From NCBI RefSeq assembly GCF_046524175.1, contig NZ_JBEFZF010000002.1, forward strand, positions 248,001 through 312,000: DNA of 64,000 bases. Reading direction: 5' to 3'. Below the pieces are notes generated by a model. It saw only the letters and a program-made list of their open reading frames with translations. It ran no database searches and was not told the origin of the DNA. The position numbers were made by a program, and so were the translations under genes. Below are positions 18,601 to 27,596 of this stretch, piece by piece. The DNA is from Spongiivirga sp046524175. GTDB taxonomy: Bacteria > Bacteroidota > Bacteroidia > Flavobacteriales > Flavobacteriaceae. Positions within the stretch are counted from its first letter, which is position 1; each line of letters starts with the position of its first letter.

Positions 18601-21141
18601 AGAACGAATACCAACATAGGACTCGTATGGAGAATATTTCTTACTAAAAGCATCTATTGAGAAATCACCACCCTGCTCAAAAGCCCGAGTTAAAAATGAC
18701 ACGTTCAACATTCCTGGAGCATTGGTGCCAATGTTGATTGTCTTGTTGATCGTAGCGCTTCCTTCTTCATTCACATTTCCTTCAAAAATGGTCATTTCTT
18801 CTGAGCGAAAGGTTCTTGTAGGATCATTAAAAATATATTTAGGATATTTTTTAAAGCCAGTGTAGCTTGAAGTGAAATTGGCTCGGACTTCGGCCTTCAA
18901 ATTTTTTGCAGGAGCACCATGTAACCACTGCACATTTAAATCGGCATTTAGAGCTTGTTTGCTAGACAGAACCTCATTTTCAAAATCGAATTTGATCTTT
19001 AGTCGATTTGGTTTTACCGTTTCAACTTTTAAGGATTTATAGAAACGAGCACCCCCCACAGAAACCGTTGCATTCCAGTTTCCTGTTTTGTCTTCGCTGT
19101 TAGTTGGGACTTTAAATGCATATACATTATTAACCCCATTGGAGAGTATCTTTTTATATATGAGTTTCCCGCTAGGGTCGGTAACCTCCATACGAACAGG
19201 GTGTTTTTTTGGCAGTTTGTTACCGTTGTCATTCAACATAAAAGTAAGATGTAGTGAATCTCCTGGGCGCCAAACTCCGCGTTCACCATAGATAAATCCT
19301 TTTAACCCACGTTGCAATGTTCTCCCCGATACATTAAACTTACTAAGCGATAGGGAATTGCCATCATCTAACTTAATGTAGGTTGTACTATTCCCTTTAG
19401 AAGCCATTGCAAAAGAAGCATAGTTATCGGCGTCAAAAATGGCTAAACCATCATTATCAGTATTTATGGAGCCGATCTCTTGTTGCTGAAAATTGAATAG
19501 TTTAATGGTTGTTCCAGCCTGTGGTTCAGTTGTTAAAATATTGGTCACCGCAAAATAATATGACTTATTGGTCCCGCGTTTTGCGATTACTCCTAGATTA
19601 GAAGCCAGCAAGTTATTGGTGACAATCCTATCTTCATGGTAATACGCTTCATGACACGGATTCTCACGCTGATTCCAGTTATACCGATAATTGCGATAAT
19701 TATACCGTAGATTATCCCAGTACTCTTCTTCGGCTATTTCATTTTCCTGGTTATTGTAATCTGCAATATCTTCATTATCGTCATCTGGTTGAGTTGAGTT
19801 TTCACCACAATCATATAAAGAATAAGAGGGTTTAAAACTAAGCTCAATACGATACATTGCGCCAGGATCGGCATTAAAAATACTAGCAAGGTCAACACTA
19901 TAAGCGCTCCATTTTCCAGAATTAACTTCACCATCGTTCACCAACTGAATTGTCTTTTTGGCAATGCGTCTCCCGACTCGTTTTATACTATTGCTATACC
20001 CTCCGTTTATATTGTTATCCTGCAGAAACTGCAACATATTATCTTCATAGATCTTGATAATTCGCACATCGACCTTTTTAAGACTTACCGCCTCGAAATT
20101 GAACTTTAGGTTTTGTGAATTAGGCAGAATAACGCCGTTAGTGACCAGCCTAACTTGCGGCTTTAATTCTTCAAAGGAAATCGTTTCAGAAAAAGCTTTT
20201 TTTAAGCGATAGTTATCAGTGTTTTTGATGCCTTGAAAAATATCCACTTGTACGTTGCCAACAACTCTGCTACCTGGATAGACTTTAAGTACATTCCCAT
20301 CGACCGTGAAATTGGGATTTTTAACGCCTGAAATGGAAACCAAACCATCAAAATTCTGTTGTTTTTTAAGTTGATCAGAGAAATTGATACTTAAGTATTG
20401 TTCAGGACTTTGAATAACATCTACTTCAATAATAGTGAAGTTGTTAATGCCAGGAATAGTGACTGTGTTTTCACCATTATTATCCGCGTTGATGGCATTT
20501 CCATTCCATTTGATACTGATTTTTGTGTCTTCAACTTCTCGTTCGATGCTGTCGATCTTAAAATCAAATACTGTTGATTTTTGGACGGACTCATCAAACT
20601 TTATTGATAGATCCTTTTTGTTTTGTATTGCTGAAACCAGTTTTTTAGCGTTTTCTAAAGTGATAATGTCGGCGGTTTTAATAACACCTTCTAAATATTG
20701 CCATTGCTTGCTGTATGACTGTAGGTTGTTGGTTACAATATTGAAGTTGGGTTCTATTGTTTTAAACGAAAAGCTATATTGTTTATAAGCAGATGGAAGA
20801 TCGTCATATATCTTTCTTAGGTTAAGGGTAATCTTGTATTCAGTATCCGGCTGTAGGTCGTCACTAGGTTGAAAAATGAGCGAACGCTTGTTTGCAGCCT
20901 TCAACGTGCCTTCGATTGAAGGACTTATTTTTATAATAGCACTTTCAAGAATTTGACCGGTTTCCCAACCGGCTACTTCTTTTGCAAGATCTATTTGAAT
21001 AGGCTGTGCTATAGATATTCTACCAGAGGTGGTGTAATGAATGTAGTCTTTAAAATTGAATAAGTTATCAGTTTCAGTTGCTTTGTCTTTACAGGAAAAA
21101 ATTGTTGCTGTAAGCAGCACAAGGGCTAGGAATCGCTTCAT
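15607..21141 (-). CDS. Alpha-2-macroglobulin family lipoprotein with thioester
   Basis: An 1844-residue bacterial macroglobulin. The lipoprotein signal (MKRFLALVLLTATIFSCKDK, Cys17) places it at the membrane facing the periplasm. Tandem MG beta-domains follow, with MG2 at KGFIYGERGVWRPGDSLHL and a bait-type region after it. The thioester G-C1396-V-E-Q1399 is intact, so covalent trapping of attacking proteases is expected. A helical TED domain surrounds it, and the protein ends in a receptor-binding-like beta domain. An unusual poly-asparagine/tyrosine insert (NYRNYRYNWNQRENP, about residue 490) sits in the N-terminal half. It is the upstream partner of pbpC; in this pairing the macroglobulin guards the periplasm while PBP1C repairs peptidoglycan. 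Confidence 0.95.
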   Translation of the reverse strand: MKRFLALVLLTATIFSCKDKATETDNLFNFKDYIHYTTSGRISIAQPIQIDLAKEVAGWETGQILESAIIKISPSIEGTLKAANKRSLIFQPSDDLQPDTEYKITLNLRKIYDDLPSAYKQYSFSFKTIEPNFNIVTNNLQSYSKQWQYLEGVIKTADIITLENAKKLVSAIQNKKDLSIKFDESVQKSTVFDFKIDSIEREVEDTKISIKWNGNAINADNNGENTVTIPGINNFTIIEVDVIQSPEQYLSINFSDQLKKQQNFDGLVSISGVKNPNFTVDGNVLKVYPGSRVVGNVQVDIFQGIKNTDNYRLKKAFSETISFEELKPQVRLVTNGVILPNSQNLKFNFEAVSLKKVDVRIIKIYEDNMLQFLQDNNINGGYSNSIKRVGRRIAKKTIQLVNDGEVNSGKWSAYSVDLASIFNADPGAMYRIELSFKPSYSLYDCGENSTQPDDDNEDIADYNNQENEIAEEEYWDNLRYNYRNYRYNWNQRENPCHEAYYHEDRIVTNNLLASNLGVIAKRGTNKSYYFAVTNILTTEPQAGTTIKLFNFQQQEIGSINTDNDGLAIFDADNYASFAMASKGNSTTYIKLDDGNSLSLSKFNVSGRTLQRGLKGFIYGERGVWRPGDSLHLTFMLNDNGNKLPKKHPVRMEVTDPSGKLIYKKILSNGVNNVYAFKVPTNSEDKTGNWNATVSVGGARFYKSLKVETVKPNRLKIKFDFENEVLSSKQALNADLNVQWLHGAPAKNLKAEVRANFTSSYTGFKKYPKYIFNDPTRTFRSEEMTIFEGNVNEEGSATINKTINIGTNAPGMLNVSFLTRAFEQGGDFSIDAFSKKYSPYESYVGIRSPKSRAYGSYYTDENTTFDIVTVDENGKPVRRKNLEVRVYQVKWRWWWSSSYDNLASYASNNYHRPFITKKVNTNSKGEASVTINVPDNDRGRYLIRVYDPKSGHATGRTAYFYKNWWRSDWSADSEAASMLVFSTDKEKYNVGETATVTFPSGSEGRALVSVENGTEVLQTTWIKTKKGETKASVQITKEMAPNVFINISLLQPHAVTENDLPLRLYGVIPIMVEDANTRLDPQISMPDELQPEKEFTVKVHEKNNKAMTYTVAVVDDGLLDLTRFKTPNAWNEFYAREALGVKTWDIYDYVMGAYGGSIEQVFSIGGDGEAGGGKKKKANRFKPVVKYLGPFSLKKGETKSHKITMPNYVGSVRTMVVAGDITNAAYGNAEKTTPVKKSLMVLATLPRKLSPGEKVSLPVSVFAMDNKVKNVSLSLKLSDGISVVGEKTKSLSFAKPDEKMAFFELDVSKAKGINKVQVIATGNGEKSTYEVEIDVVNPNPITTKFNDVVLEANTTQTIPFETFGVVGTNAAQVEFSTLPPMDFTRRMEYLIRYPHGCVEQTTSSVFPQLYLADIFDMDYKKKQEIEKNVKNGIKRLSHFQQPNGGMSYWIGENTANDWGTSYAGHFMIEAEKKSYTLPLTFMSNWIRYQKQAARDWRPSYKYYRSDVAQAYRLYTLALSGNPDLSSMNRLREFSEISNDAKWRLAAAYALAGQKEAADKLMARSNIDFKAVNGDYYTYGSVDRNRAMALETMVITGSSKAREVAEYLAKQLSSDRWMSTQTTAYSLLAMAKMVEKNGGKALNLKYAFNDQPNQAIDTKKAIAQRELRVKQGSNSLNITNNKSNVVYVRVVTAGKLPLGEETIEQRGLSLSVSYTDAKGNAIDVSKLTQGTDIVANISVSNLKREAVKDIALTQIFPSGWEIVNTRFTAYGNNTANQARYTDIRDDRVNFYFDLSRSGSTGSNKKFSVLLNAAYLGKYYLPGTQAEAMYDNDYLVRNKGQWVEIEK

Positions 21142-21165
21142 GGGTTGTTTGTTAAGTAGCTGATT

Positions 21166-21191
21166 TACTGTTGTAATATATTACAACAGTA
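21166..21191. promoter_or_regulatory. Perfect 26-bp palindrome upstream of the macroglobulin gene
   Basis: The half-site TACTGTTGTAATA (21166-21178) is followed with no spacer by its exact reverse complement (21179-21191). It starts 25 nt upstream of the ATG at 21141. No T run follows, so it is unlikely to be a terminator. A dimeric repressor operator or a 5'-UTR hairpin is the simplest reading; the regulator is unknown. Confidence 0.6.
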
Positions 21192-21408
21192 TACCAAGCT
21201 GAAAGTTACGCTTTTCGTTAAAATCAATGTAAAATTATTACGAAATAATGGTGATCACATCCCTGAATTTTGGGATTTACCATTAGTTCAATACAATTGG
21301 ATGGAGAGGTGTAGTTAGTTACTAACTACAATTAAATATACTAATGAAAGTATCAACTTAGATTTTTGTTAGGAAAGATTTAAGAAAATGAGTTGAAAGA
21401 GAAAGTAA

Positions 21409-21732
21409 TTAAGGGGCTTCTATTATTGACGAAATTAAAATCCTATCCGAAGCTCCGCAATCATCATTAGGCTCAATTAAACTCCAGTTTAAGTCAACTT
21501 TTAAGGGTAAGTTTTCAATTGATAAATCCAAATCGTTAGCGGGGAGTTGATCAACTTCGAACCGGTATGTTTGATCTTCAATCTCTATGAAATAACCACC
21601 ACAAAAACAAATACACAGGGTAAGGTCTGCCCCGGTAATAAGTCCTTCTGATTCAAATGTTGTCCTGTCATCGTCATTCGAACAACTTATAAATGATAAG
21701 AATGCAAACAAGTATAAAAATTGGCGCCGCAT
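21409..21732 (-). CDS. Small putative lipoprotein, unknown function
   Basis: A 107-residue protein with a lipobox (FLSFISCSNDDD, Cys17), probably membrane-anchored. The mature part contains a cysteine-rich strand (LTLCICFCGGYFIEIED) and a later single cysteine (NDDCGASD), which could form disulfides after export. I recognise no domain. It is a lone gene, with the ABC/M1 gene 87 nt downstream on the same strand. Confidence 0.65.
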   Translation of the reverse strand: MRRQFLYLFAFLSFISCSNDDDRTTFESEGLITGADLTLCICFCGGYFIEIEDQTYRFEVDQLPANDLDLSIENLPLKVDLNWSLIEPNDDCGASDRILISSIIEAP

Positions 21733-21818
21733 ATTAATTGAGTTTTACCATAGGTTGATGCAAAAAGAACGAACTCGTTGCGTGTGGCAAATGTTGCATC
21801 TATTAAGAACGCAATTAG

Positions 21819-24800
21819 CTATTTTAAGACAATGGTATTGTCTGAGTAAATACGGTCTATTCTGGTTAAAAATGGATCTACAGAAATAAAGTTTGGCAAA
21901 CTTTCTACGTTAATTTTAACAGTACTTATATTCTCTTTAATAAGATGCTGGTTAAGATAGATCGGGATGTCTTTTTTGGCTAAATTTTTAGGATGTTTAT
22001 TAAAGAGTCCGATTTGAATTGGCTCATTAATATCTATTTCTCTTTCTTGACCATTTTTCAAGGTCTTATATCGTTTTGCCTGTACTTTAATAGTAATGTC
22101 AAAAGTACCGTCCTCTAATTTTTCATGGGTTGATGAAATAATAGATAAATCATAACGTATTATTCTTTTCATCCAATCATTAACGAGAGGATGGTATTTT
22201 TCTGAAGTTAATTTGTAGAGTTCTTCTAGAAATTCCAATGTATGCACTCCAGGCTCATCATTATGACGATATTTTTGCATCAAACTTTGTAGTATGTTGT
22301 TAAGAGTCTCCTCACCAATAAGGTCTCTGATTGACAACAATACAGGCCCATTTTTCCCGTATATAAGGTAGTTTTCATCTTGTTGCAGATATAAAGGAGG
22401 TTCTATAACTGAAGCGAAGGTGCGACCACTAAAATATCTGGAAATTGATTGTTTGTTGAGTTCCCAAAGAGCGCCTTTTCCATACATGTTTTCAAGAACT
22501 ACTCCTTCTGTATATTTTGTAAAGCCTTCGGTTATAAAACTTGCTCCACTAACGTTTTTTGGGGTCAATTGCATTCCCCACCATTGGTGGGCCACCTCGT
22601 GAATGGTTCTTTTTGAAACAAGATCAAAAGTTTTGGTGTTTCTTATATCAATTAGATATAAATTGTCTTCTACCATATTAATAAGTCCTGGGTGCGCCGC
22701 ACCACCAAAAGGGTGATAAGAAGGAATTTCGGCTATTCGTAAATGATCAAATAAGTAACCTCCAAAATTAGATAGACAATAATCCAAAGTAGCCCGCGTA
22801 CTTTCATTTATTGTTTTATGATTTGTGTCGTGACCTACCTGATAGTAATATTCTAAAGAAATGTCTTCGTAAGCATCCGTTTTAAGAGCGTAATCGGCTG
22901 AAAAATATGCCAAGGCGGGAATATGCTTTGCAGGGAACTCATAAGTATAGAAGCTTCTGTTATTCTTATCCTGCTTTTTGACCAAATTACCTGGTGCTAG
23001 CGCTATTTGATCCGAATCAGTTGATACTACTGTCCGGAATTTCACTTTTCCATACTGGGCATTATTTATATGTAAGTGGTCATCTTCTGCAATGACTTCT
23101 TCTTTTTTTGGTAAGCCTGTTTGTTCGCGCTCAAATGGGTCAGATAACTCTAATGAAGAGCGATATCCCAATACAGGTTCGAAGACATCATGTCTGATGT
23201 AAGTGCCATTTTTTACGATAGTTCTGTCTACCTTATAAGGACTTGATTGCTTGGTAAACTGATATTGAAATCTAGCTGTTTCTTGAGGCAAAATGGGGTT
23301 GTTGAACTTGAAAAGATAGGTGCCAAATACAGTATCCTTAAAAACGAGTTTCGCGTTTTCAAGATGAATTGATGATAGTATTTTACGCTCTGTAATAAAC
23401 AGATGAGTAACAGGAAGGTTGTTTTTATTTAGAAGTTGGTAATCAGCAGAGAACTCATACTTTTGCTCGGTAGGGAATATGTCAACTTTTGTCTTCATAT
23501 CAGTATAATGAAGCCTAGGTATCGTATCGTATTGCTTAAATAATCGCTCGTACTGCTCGAAGTAATCTTTACGATCGGTTGAAGTTTGATACGTATTTTT
23601 AATATTTAGTTCGTTAAACAGATTTAGGGCAGAAAAAGTAAAAAGAATGACACCTAATGACAGACTTACCAATTCCCACTGCTTCCATTTTTTTAGACTA
23701 AAATAGTTCTTGAAGTTATTTTTTATGTTGATTTCTCGGTTCCACAACTTAAAAGACAAAATAGATAGGATGGTACCAAATGACAACCAGTATAGTGCAT
23801 AAGAATTAAAGGCTTTTGCATGCAGCGAATAGCCCGCCATATTTGAATATATGGGAGTTGGCATATTTCCTATTCGAAGCATGGGGTGTTCAATGCCAAG
23901 ATTGGCAGAAAGTGAAGTGCCTAGGAAGAGAAGTACGAGTGCCGTAATACCCATTCCCAGGTATTTATGATTTACAACACTCTGAATAAAGACGGCAACG
24001 ATGGCAGATACGAATAATGTAGCACCGTTGTAATAAAAGATGGCTAGATATTGATCTATTTCAATATTGGTATATCCATTGATTAGTTGAAAGCCCATAC
24101 AAACGATAATCACGGTTGTAATGAGGATCATAGGAATTAATGCAAGCACAATCAGTTTTGACAAAAAGAACGCCCAGTTTAAGGTAGGAGAGGTATTTAA
24201 AATGCTGTCAAATTGTTTGTCTCTTGCTCTCCAAATGAGCTCACCAGAATATAATACAATTAAGATGAGCGACATCATTGGGACTAATTCCATTACAATC
24301 TCAATAAGCAAATTGGTAAATGGATACCAGCTATCGCCATAAGCACCACCATCAAAAATTCTTGCATATAATTCAAGAATGGAGGTGGAGAATAGAGTTA
24401 ATATAACAACTAGAAAAGGGAGACTTTTATAAACACCAATTATATCAATTTTAATTGATGACCAAAATGCTATCCATTGTGTTTTACTATTAACGGAAGA
24501 CTTAGCAGCGAAATATGGCGAAACGGCAACAGTGTTTTCTTCTTGTTCTATTTTTTTGACTCTTTGCGATGATTGTCTAAAGGAAAACAAGTGATAGGTA
24601 ATTACTAGAACAACTAAGGAGAATGCAGTCCATATTAGTCTGTTCCAAAGGTAAGATCCTGATAATGTAAACTTCAAACTACTTTTTTCATAAGGCGTCC
24701 AGAACTGGGTATATTCAAAAAAGGTCGCCCCTGCAAAAGGATCTGTTAAGGCAGCTATTGCCATTTGCTCAGGAGTCGCTGGCACAGAAGATGCAATTAT

Positions 24801-25388
24801 CGGAGAGTTTGAATAAAATGCAACTAAAAAATACAGAATGTAAATAAGTACCGCGGCCGAATAGGTTGCTAAGTTGTTTTTAGTTAAAATACTTACTGAG
24901 AATATAAGAGCAGTGCATATAAAAAAGTTAGGGACAACAATGACCAGCATTGGCCAGATATATGTTGAGAAATCAAAAACAGCTATGCGCGCCGGATCAA
25001 GGTCCGAAATAGATAAACCAGCAATGAACCCCGGAAGAAAAAGACTGAACGCTAATGTGCTATAAATGAAAACACCAATGAATCGACTCCAGAAGAAGTA
25101 TTTTTTTTGAATAGGAGTGCTAAACACAATTGACTGCATTTGGTATTTTTTATCCCTGAGCGCACCACTCACCGCAAAAAACATGATGATAAATACACAC
25201 CCTAAACAAGAAATAGTTGTACTATTCACTACTTGGTAAGCAGCATTGAAATCTACTTGAGCGGGGGCTTGACCAATACCACCAAGGAAAAAACCAAACA
25301 GAAAAAAAAGTAGTGAGAAAAGGGGCAATGCTCTTTGCTTTGATTGGTATAAAAATTCAAAACGAAGTAATTGTAGTAATAGGCTCAT
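21819..25388 (-). CDS. ABC transporter permease fused to M1-type aminopeptidase domain
   Basis: An 1189-residue inner-membrane protein. The N-terminal ~570 residues hold two ABC-2-type membrane blocks of about six helices each, split by a cytoplasmic loop. The C-terminal ~550 residues are an M1 metallopeptidase domain with H930-E-V-A-H934-QWWG and the third ligand E954. The exopeptidase motif GAMEN, about 35 residues before HExxH, reads GGAAH here, so substrate binding may differ from classic aminopeptidases. The gene follows its ATPase partner by 1 nt (25390). Such fusions are common in Bacteroidota, with unknown substrate. The divergent LytS/LytTR pair may respond to it. Confidence 0.9.
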   Translation of the reverse strand: MSLLLQLLRFEFLYQSKQRALPLFSLLFFLFGFFLGGIGQAPAQVDFNAAYQVVNSTTISCLGCVFIIMFFAVSGALRDKKYQMQSIVFSTPIQKKYFFWSRFIGVFIYSTLAFSLFLPGFIAGLSISDLDPARIAVFDFSTYIWPMLVIVVPNFFICTALIFSVSILTKNNLATYSAAVLIYILYFLVAFYSNSPIIASSVPATPEQMAIAALTDPFAGATFFEYTQFWTPYEKSSLKFTLSGSYLWNRLIWTAFSLVVLVITYHLFSFRQSSQRVKKIEQEENTVAVSPYFAAKSSVNSKTQWIAFWSSIKIDIIGVYKSLPFLVVILTLFSTSILELYARIFDGGAYGDSWYPFTNLLIEIVMELVPMMSLILIVLYSGELIWRARDKQFDSILNTSPTLNWAFFLSKLIVLALIPMILITTVIIVCMGFQLINGYTNIEIDQYLAIFYYNGATLFVSAIVAVFIQSVVNHKYLGMGITALVLLFLGTSLSANLGIEHPMLRIGNMPTPIYSNMAGYSLHAKAFNSYALYWLSFGTILSILSFKLWNREINIKNNFKNYFSLKKWKQWELVSLSLGVILFTFSALNLFNELNIKNTYQTSTDRKDYFEQYERLFKQYDTIPRLHYTDMKTKVDIFPTEQKYEFSADYQLLNKNNLPVTHLFITERKILSSIHLENAKLVFKDTVFGTYLFKFNNPILPQETARFQYQFTKQSSPYKVDRTIVKNGTYIRHDVFEPVLGYRSSLELSDPFEREQTGLPKKEEVIAEDDHLHINNAQYGKVKFRTVVSTDSDQIALAPGNLVKKQDKNNRSFYTYEFPAKHIPALAYFSADYALKTDAYEDISLEYYYQVGHDTNHKTINESTRATLDYCLSNFGGYLFDHLRIAEIPSYHPFGGAAHPGLINMVEDNLYLIDIRNTKTFDLVSKRTIHEVAHQWWGMQLTPKNVSGASFITEGFTKYTEGVVLENMYGKGALWELNKQSISRYFSGRTFASVIEPPLYLQQDENYLIYGKNGPVLLSIRDLIGEETLNNILQSLMQKYRHNDEPGVHTLEFLEELYKLTSEKYHPLVNDWMKRIIRYDLSIISSTHEKLEDGTFDITIKVQAKRYKTLKNGQEREIDINEPIQIGLFNKHPKNLAKKDIPIYLNQHLIKENISTVKINVESLPNFISVDPFLTRIDRIYSDNTIVLK

Positions 25389-25389
25389 T

Positions 25390-26280
25390 CTATTTCTTTT
25401 TTGAGGAGTTTACGAAATGTATTTGTGTGAAGTAGTAATCTTCTAAACCGGCGTTTACGATCTTGAAATCGTCGTCTGGCTGTGTTTCAGAAATAACTCT
25501 TATTTGAGTTTCGCCGGCAATAAGTCTCGTCGAGATTACCGGGTATTTTTTGTTGTATTCAGGAAGCTGCCCTTTTGGGATGATTTTGCTCCAGATTTTA
25601 CCTCTTATTGTTTCTACAAGTTCTTTAGGATTGCCTTCAGAAATGATTTTCCCATTTGCAAGAATGGCCATCTGCGTGCATAATTCTTGAATATCTTCAA
25701 CGATATGGGTAGATAATATTACTATTATGTTTTGCCCTATATCACTTAGTAGATTTAAAAAGCGATTCCGTTCTTCCGGATCTAAACCGGCTGTTGGTTC
25801 ATCTACAATGATAAGTTGTGGATCGCCCAATAAGGCCTGAGCAATACCAAAACGCTGTTTCATTCCTCCTGAAAATGTATGAACCGATTTTTTGCGATGT
25901 TGGTATAGATTGGTTTGCTGTAGTAACATTTCTACTTGTTTCTTTCGCTCTTTTTTATTTAAGATGCCTTTTAAAACAGCAAGATGGTCTAGTAATTTCT
26001 GGGCGGATATTTTGGGATAAACACCAAATTCTTGCGGTAGGTAACCCAAATGATTGCGTACCTTCTGCTCATTTTCTACAATATTAACCTCATTAAATAC
26101 TATATCGCCGGTGGTTGGTTTTTGAAGAGCAGCAATAGTGCGCATTAAAGTAGATTTGCCCGCCCCATTAGCACCTAACAATCCGAACATGCCATTGGTA
26201 ATGTTAAGGTTTATATTTTCTAAGGCTTGTACTCCATTAGAATATGTTTTAAATAAATTCTCGATCTTAAGTGTGTTCAT
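25390..26280 (-). CDS. ABC transporter ATP-binding protein
   Basis: A 296-residue cytoplasmic ATPase that powers the permease-peptidase fusion downstream. Walker A is GANGAGKST (residues 36-44), Q-loop Gln83, signature FSGGM (136-140), Walker B LIIVDEP (156-162) and the switch histidine H192. The start is the ATG at 26280; a longer reading from a TTG at 26325 adds 15 residues without family resemblance and covers a hairpin, so I reject it. A TGGCGC-6nt-GCGCCA hairpin lies at 26307-26324 in the leader. Confidence 0.93.
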   Translation of the reverse strand: MNTLKIENLFKTYSNGVQALENINLNITNGMFGLLGANGAGKSTLMRTIAALQKPTTGDIVFNEVNIVENEQKVRNHLGYLPQEFGVYPKISAQKLLDHLAVLKGILNKKERKKQVEMLLQQTNLYQHRKKSVHTFSGGMKQRFGIAQALLGDPQLIIVDEPTAGLDPEERNRFLNLLSDIGQNIIVILSTHIVEDIQELCTQMAILANGKIISEGNPKELVETIRGKIWSKIIPKGQLPEYNKKYPVISTRLIAGETQIRVISETQPDDDFKIVNAGLEDYYFTQIHFVNSSKKK

Positions 26281-26444
26281 CAATCTTAATTTTGGAGTAA
26301 ATCTAGTGGCGCGCAACAGCGCCAACTAATTAAAATGACTTTTGCTCCCTATTTGAGGTCACACGGTTCAATAAATTGTTCTAGCGGTATTTCGTTCAAA
26401 AATTATTGCGATTGATGGTGGTAATAATGTCGTTTATCAATTAG

Positions 26445-26476
26445 TTTGGAAGATCATATATACCTAGTTAGTTTTG
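26445..26476 (+). promoter_or_regulatory. Strong Bacteroidota promoter that implies a leaderless kinase mRNA
   Basis: TTTG at 26445-26448, a 20-nt spacer and TAGTTTTG at 26469-26476 are a perfect match to TTTG / TAnnTTTG. The ATG of the kinase is at 26481. Transcription normally starts about 4-7 nt after the -7 element, i.e. at or next to that ATG. Confidence 0.6.
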
Positions 26477-26480
26477 ACTC

Positions 26481-27596
26481 ATGTTATCGTTTTTAAAAAG
26501 GTATAAAGCATTTTGGATAGGGGCTATTGTGGTTGCAGTTGTCACCAGCTACTTGTCGTATGTTGGAGCAATCAAAATACCTGAAGACGCTCCCTTAGAG
26601 CTCGTTTTAATAATGGGTTTTTGGTGGTTGGCGGTTTCATTTACAATTCGACATATTCAGTATTTAAAAAGAAGAAAGGAGATCATATTGGGAATCGCTC
26701 TTCTAATCATTACATTATTCGCCATTTTTGGTGCCAATAGCTATTTTCAGATACCAGATCATCCAATTGTCATGTTTTTGCTCGTGATATTCTGGTTGGG
26801 GTTGTTTTATTTGATTTTCCCAAAGTTCTTCATGAAGTATAGGATCTTAATACTGGTAACTTACGGGATAATTTTAACCTACTTCTTTTACTTACGGGCT
26901 GATGAAAACTATCTTGATCAATATCATGATCGAGCACTTAACTTGCTTATGTTGCCCATTCCTATTTTATTTTTTATTTGGATTTATGAGCAGTGGAAAT
27001 GGTTTAGAAATTTGAAATCGGAAAAATCAAAGGCCGAGTTAGAATTGCTGAAGACGCAGGTAAACCCTCATTTTTTATTCAATACATTAAATAACCTATA
27101 TGCTTTATCAGTTAAACGGTCAGATCAGGCCCCTGAAGTAATACTCAAATTATCTGATATGATGCGATATACTATTTATGAAGGTAAGAATGATCGGGTT
27201 TTGCTATCTGATGAAATAGCGTATTTAGAAAACTATATTGCACTACATGAGATAAGGCATTATAAGAACGTGAGTATTCAATTTGAACATCACTGCATTG
27301 ACGATGATAAGGTGGCTCCGCTGCTATTTATTATATTGTTAGAAAATGCATTTAAACATGGGGTCGAAAAACTTGCAAACGATGCGTTCATTAAAATTAA
27401 GCTGACTAGTGATTTAAATGAGATCAATTTTTTAATTGAAAACAATTACGAACAGGATTCAGAAAGTGAAGACAAGGGAATTGGATTAGAAAATTTGAAA
27501 AAAAGGCTACTGTTGATTTACCCAAATACACATTCATTAAACATAAGTCAGGTAGCTGACATCTATAAGGTTAATCTAAGAATCAAGAAAAGATGA
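26481..27596 (+). CDS. LytS/AlgZ-type sensor histidine kinase
   Basis: A 371-residue inner-membrane kinase. The N-terminal ~175 residues have five to six membrane helices and almost no extracellular domain, typical of intramembrane-sensing kinases. The His_kinase (PF06580-type) block reads QVNPHFLFNTLNNLYAL with the phospho-accepting H197. The ATP-binding region has ENAFKHGVEK and GIGLENLKKRL. It overlaps its response regulator by 4 nt (ATGA). It is divergent from the ABC/M1 genes, which suggests detection of a peptide or envelope signal processed by them; that link is inference. Confidence 0.9.
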   Translation: MLSFLKRYKAFWIGAIVVAVVTSYLSYVGAIKIPEDAPLELVLIMGFWWLAVSFTIRHIQYLKRRKEIILGIALLIITLFAIFGANSYFQIPDHPIVMFLLVIFWLGLFYLIFPKFFMKYRILILVTYGIILTYFFYLRADENYLDQYHDRALNLLMLPIPILFFIWIYEQWKWFRNLKSEKSKAELELLKTQVNPHFLFNTLNNLYALSVKRSDQAPEVILKLSDMMRYTIYEGKNDRVLLSDEIAYLENYIALHEIRHYKNVSIQFEHHCIDDDKVAPLLFIILLENAFKHGVEKLANDAFIKIKLTSDLNEINFLIENNYEQDSESEDKGIGLENLKKRLLLIYPNTHSLNISQVADIYKVNLRIKKR

